This document shows positions 57,585-64,000 of a DNA stretch of 64,000 bases, one piece after another (positions within the stretch are counted from its first letter, which is position 1; each line of letters starts with the position of its first letter). A program made the position numbers and the translations under genes. Below the pieces are notes generated by a model. It had not been told where the DNA came from. It saw nothing but the letters and a program-made list of their open reading frames with translations, and did not search any database. Source of the DNA: Pseudorasbora parva (taxonomy: Eukaryota > Chordata > Actinopteri > Cypriniformes > Gobionidae); the NCBI RefSeq assembly GCF_024679245.1, contig NC_090178.1, forward strand, positions 10,348,279 through 10,412,278, written 5' to 3'.

Positions 57585-60375
57585 ATGTCGAGCAGAAGGA
57601 AGTCCACGACCCCCTGCATGGTGCTTCCGTCAGATGTTGTAGAGCAAGATCCAGATATGGAGGCCCTGGAAGGGAATGAAGGAGCTGAGAGTATGGCAGA
57701 CGGTCCTACAGAGGGAGCAGTGGTTCCCATGGAAACAGAGACAGGTGAAGTTCACTTCTCAAGGCAATTTATGTCCTTTCAGAAAAGCGCTGTGTCCTTA
57801 CCAAGTGCAGAATGAGAAGGTTTTTAGTGAGCAATTCATTTCTGTGTTCATTTTGAAAGCTCAAATGTTGCAAAATTTAAAATCTTGTTCATAGACAACT
57901 GTTGAATGAGATTTTGGATAAGATTTCATGGTGGGAGGGGCACATAAAAAAATGCATCAAAAGAATTAAACCAACATCCTGTCGCATGTCTGCTACTTAT
58001 CTACTTACAAATATTGACTCTAAACAAAGTTATCCTTCTTTACAGAATACGAGGGGAGCCATTTCTTAAGCGAGGACTGTCGTTCTTCAGGAAAACGCTC
58101 AGGTCACACGTCACTAGAGCAGCCCATTTCTGATCTGACTGCTGAAGGTGGTTTTGTGCAGACAGAGATGGAGGATAGTGATGATCCCTCAGTTACTGGA
58201 ATCCCTATCAGCAAGACTCCCATAATGAAAATGAAAAGCAAATCTGATTCCAAGCGAATAGCTATGTCTCTAAAAGGCACCAGTGAAAGCGAGACCCTGG
58301 CTGAAAGTGAGATGGAACTGGAGCCATTGGAAGCGTCAGTAATGAGCTCTTCCATGACAGCAGAGCACATGAGCCCATTGCTCACAGAGTCCGTAAAGCC
58401 CAGCGTTCTTGTCAATATTTCAAACCCTGTGGTAGCAGATCAGAAGAAGCTGGTTATGAACCCTGCGACTGTTCTTCCGGCCGGCTTGGCCCAGGTTCTT
58501 TCTGCCTTGCAGGCCCAGCAGAGCGCTCAAGCTCAACTTCTAATTCCAGTAAGCAGTATTCCCACATATAATGCTGCCATGGACTCCAATGCAGTCCTGA
58601 TCAACACCTACAAGAAGTTCCCCTACCCGTCGGTGTCTGAGATCATGGGACTTGCGGTCCAGACTAAGTTCAGCGAGGAGCAGATAAAGATCTGGTTTTC
58701 AGCTCAGCGTTTGAAGCATGGTGTTAGCTGGACCCCAGAAGAGGTTGAGGAAGCCAGGAGGAAGCAATTTAATGGCACAGTCCACACAGTTCCCCAGACT
58801 ATCACAGTCATCCCAGCCCATCATCTTTCTGCCACTAATGGCCTGCAATCTATTCTTCAAACCTGCCAGATAGTGGGGCAACCAGGTCTGGTTCTGACAC
58901 AGGTTGGCACAGCCAACAGCCTCCCAGTGACCACCCCAATAACACTGACAGTAGCGGGAATGCCCAATCAAAGCCAGACGCCCAAGATTGCAACCAATCA
59001 AACAAGCCCCGCTCTCAGTGAAACTAAGAGAGGTACTACGGTTCAGCCCCCATCACTGACCCCTCAGGAGAACTCTGCACTCAGTGCTGATCACTTTGGC
59101 ATGCGCCCTAAGAAATCCAAGGAGCAGCTGGCTGAATTGAAAGCAAGCTATCTGAAGAATCAGTTTGCCACTGATGCTGAGATAGCTAGGCTAATGAAGT
59201 TGACCAAACTCACTAAAGGCGAGATTAAAAAGTGGTTCAGCGACACCCGATACAACCAGCGCAATTCTAAGAATAGCCACACCATCCTCCCGAACGAGAA
59301 TCCCAGAGGTAGTAGCAGTGCCACCATTGTTATCGACTCCAGTGACGAAACGCCACAGTCTCCAACACCATCGCCCGTCAAGGAGAAGGAGACGCGTGCC
59401 AAGACCTGGAACCCCTTCCCAGACTTTACGCTGCAGAAGTTTAAAGAAAAGACACCGGAGCAGTTGGTGGTTCTTGAGGAAAGCTTTCAGAAATGTGACA
59501 CACCAACTGATGAAGAGCTCAGCCGACTAAGAGCCGAGACGAAGCTTACCAGGCGGGAGATTGACGCCTGGTTCACAGAGAAGAGAAAAGCCCCTGTGCC
59601 TGATTCCTCAGAGTCAAAAGCAGATGGTGAAACTTCCCAGAAGAAGGGGAGCCCAACTCCACCTGGAGGAAAGAGGGTAAGCAAAGAGAAGGTTACAAAG
59701 AAAACACCGGAGCAGCTTCATGTTCTAAAAACTGCATTCGTTCGCACCCAGTGGCCCTCGGCAGAAGAATACGACCAGCTGGCTGACGAGAGCGGACTGC
59801 CTCGCTCCTACATCGTCAACTGGTTTGGTGACACACGCTATGCCTGGAAGAACGGCAACTTGAAGTGGTATTTTTACTATCAAAGTGGAAATGTGGGAGG
59901 AACAAATGGCAACAAAAACAGAAAGCGCAGGATTCGGAATCGCGGGTGGGGGAGAACCCGTAATAGAAAAGCAAAGAAACCCACAGAATCTGAGAAGAAT
60001 TTACCTATCAGGTTCAAGTCTGGACGAGATATTCTAAAGGAATACTATTTGAAGCACAAGTTTCTGAACGAACAGGACTTGGATGAGCTTGTCGCCAAGT
60101 CTAATATGAGCTACGAGCAGGTGAGAGAGTGGTTTGCTGATATTCATCGGAAGGAGGAAATGGGTACCAATCCGTTTGAAGATAAAACAGGAAATGAGGA
60201 ACAAGATGAGGAAGAGGACGAGTCACTGGGTGAAAATGAGGCAGCAATTGAGGAGCAAGGACCTTCTGCCTTGGGAGATGAAGACGGTGACGATGATGAC
60301 GACACTGATGACAGTGATTCCTGGGAGCCTCCACAGAGCGTTCGAAAAACATTATCCATGTCTGAGGGTCAGTGA
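57585..60375 (+). CDS. zhx1: zinc fingers and homeoboxes protein 1, apparently lacking both zinc fingers
   Basis: Coding exons 57585-57744 and 58046-60375 join in frame to 829 residues (human ZHX1 873). The start [14 protein letters not shown] is diagnostic of ZHX1. ZHX1 is a nuclear transcriptional repressor that dimerises and binds NF-YA. All five homeodomains are present, at about 235-280, 406-462, 517-570, 604-658 and 707-758, with WF(S/T/G) helix-3 signatures, and an acidic Asp/Glu C-terminus (about 765-829). [11 protein letters not shown] and WNPFPDFT are conserved landmarks. In human, two C2H2 fingers lie between residues about 70 and 125. Here exon 1 ends at ETET and exon 2 resumes at [11 protein letters not shown]...DLTAEGGFV, which matches the sequence just after the fingers. 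The 301 bp intron contains no C2H2 motif. In mammals the coding region is a single exon. Either the fingers are lost here or they lie in an exon outside this reading. Confidence 0.92.
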
Positions 60376-63000
<2,625 letters not shown>

Positions 63001-63387
63001 TGTAAACAGGAAGTGTCTGATCTGTACTGCAGAGGGTGAGTGACCAGAATCTAAAATCAAAAAGCATAATTTATATTCACATAAACGAGTTTGATATTTG
63101 CCTATTGCAGTGCATCACTTGATTAATAGTCAACCGTATTTAGTGTGTTCATGCTGTTTGAGCGCGGCTTGATACATTTGTAGCAATACACACTTAAGTG
63201 TTGTTAAAATGTACTATGTGAAAAATTAATTTAAGGTCTGTGTAGAATCACCGTTTGAACATCTGTAATGAAGGCAGTTAGTGGTTAGTATGGAAAGTAA
63301 CGCTTTTTATTGAATGTCATCAGATCTGGCCATCACTGAGGAGAGACTGAATGATCAGAGAACAGATCTGCTGTTTTCTTCCTCATC

Positions 63388-64000
63388 ATGGTGGATTTTC
63401 TGGCAGAGAACAACCTGTGTGGTCAGGCCATCCTGAGGATCGTGTCCAGAGGAAACGCCATCATAGCAGAATTACTCAGACTGTCAGACTTTATTCCTAC
63501 CGTTTTCAGACTCAAAGACAAGAGTGACCAGCAGAAATATGGAGACATAATCTGTGATTTCAGCTACTTTAAGGTACTCTGACTGTTATCTGTAATTGTA
63601 TCATCTTAAATTAATTGAATCCGGTCTTTCTACGACGATCAGAAAGATGTACAGTAAGTAAATGGTTCTGATGTGAATCTGTGTATTCTAGGGTCAGGAG
63701 TATTATGAGAGTAAACTAGAAGCAAAGCCGGAGCTTCAGGATTTGGATGAGGAGTTTCGTGAAAACAACATAGAAATATTGACGCGGTTCTATCTTGCCT
63801 TTGAGAGTGTCCATAAATATGTTGTAGACTTGATAAGGTGTGTGTTTTGTTTTCAAATTTAAATATTTTTTTGTTGAAAAGAGGTTAAAACTTAACAAAA
63901 GAAAATCATATCAAATCATGTCAAATTTGTATTTGACTTCATTTTTTTCAAATCTTATGAAGTATTTCTTAACTATGGATCCAATTAAAAAACAATTATT
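63388..64000 (+). CDS. washc5: WASH complex subunit 5 (strumpellin), N-terminal part
   Basis: Strumpellin is a core subunit of the endosomal WASH complex that activates Arp2/3 for actin-dependent sorting. Two exons are in the window: 63388-63573 (ATG start, 62 codons) and 63692-63837; the next exon lies beyond the edge. The first 62 residues open [20 protein letters not shown] and continue to FSYFK; the second exon has [19 protein letters not shown] and [15 protein letters not shown], all close to human WASHC5 (1159 residues). The ATG is in a good context after a non-coding leader whose acceptor is near 63324 (GTCATCAG). A 5' UTR exon with a GTGAGT donor ends near 63033. About 110 of some 1160 residues are visible. 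Confidence 0.93.

Noticed and set aside
57745..58045. Possible missed zinc-finger exon in the zhx1 intron
   Set aside because: Read in all frames; no C-x2-C with H-x3-5-H spacing is present.

Overview
This is a stretch of vertebrate nuclear DNA from a ray-finned fish, most likely a cyprinid (zebrafish, carp or minnow group). Genes are split into many short exons with GT-AG introns. Encoded proteins are close to human orthologues but not identical. Introns and spacers are full of short DNA transposons, foldback elements and long (TA)n or (CT)n microsatellites of the kind common in cyprinid genomes. There are no bacterial operons, CRISPR arrays or phage.

Layout from left to right: 1-1.8 kb is spacer with a foldback element. 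1.8-8.3 kb (minus) is sqle, squalene epoxidase, complete in 11 coding exons. 8.8-13.2 kb is repeat-rich spacer. 13.2-22.2 kb (minus; 5' UTR exon near 26.7 kb) is rnf144b, an RBR ubiquitin ligase. 26.8-31.4 kb is spacer with a dead Tc1-like transposon and a degenerate repeat-coding block. 31.5-32.7 kb (plus) is a small two-exon gene I do not recognise, with a SNAG-like N-terminus. 33.0-34.7 kb (minus) is ccdc127. 36.4-37.65 kb (minus) is mrpl32, head-to-head with psma2 (plus, 38.0-42.05 kb) over a 385 bp shared promoter. 42.7-55.5 kb (plus) is atad2, complete in 28 coding exons. 57.6-60.4 kb (plus) is zhx1. 63.4 kb to the edge (plus) is the 5' end of washc5.

The splice joins for every recognised gene were followed by eye and keep frame throughout. 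Predicted lengths are 557 (sqle), 292 (rnf144b), 268 (ccdc127), 174 (mrpl32), 234 (psma2), 1364 (atad2) and 829 (zhx1) residues, all near the human lengths. SQLE, ATAD2, ZHX1 and WASHC5 are neighbours in human 8q24. The other genes sit elsewhere in human, so the block mixes conserved and rearranged linkage. The genes do not form a pathway; they are housekeeping or regulatory genes that happen to be linked.

The observations most worth a second look are: a zhx1 model that keeps all five homeodomains but lacks both N-terminal C2H2 zinc fingers; the unrecognised SNAG-like gene; a transposon in an atad2 intron that carries what looks like a split P2X7-C-terminal-type coding fragment; E2F-type sites upstream of atad2 and an NRF1-like site in the mrpl32/psma2 promoter; and several foldback or terminal-inverted-repeat elements, including a perfect 84 bp palindrome.
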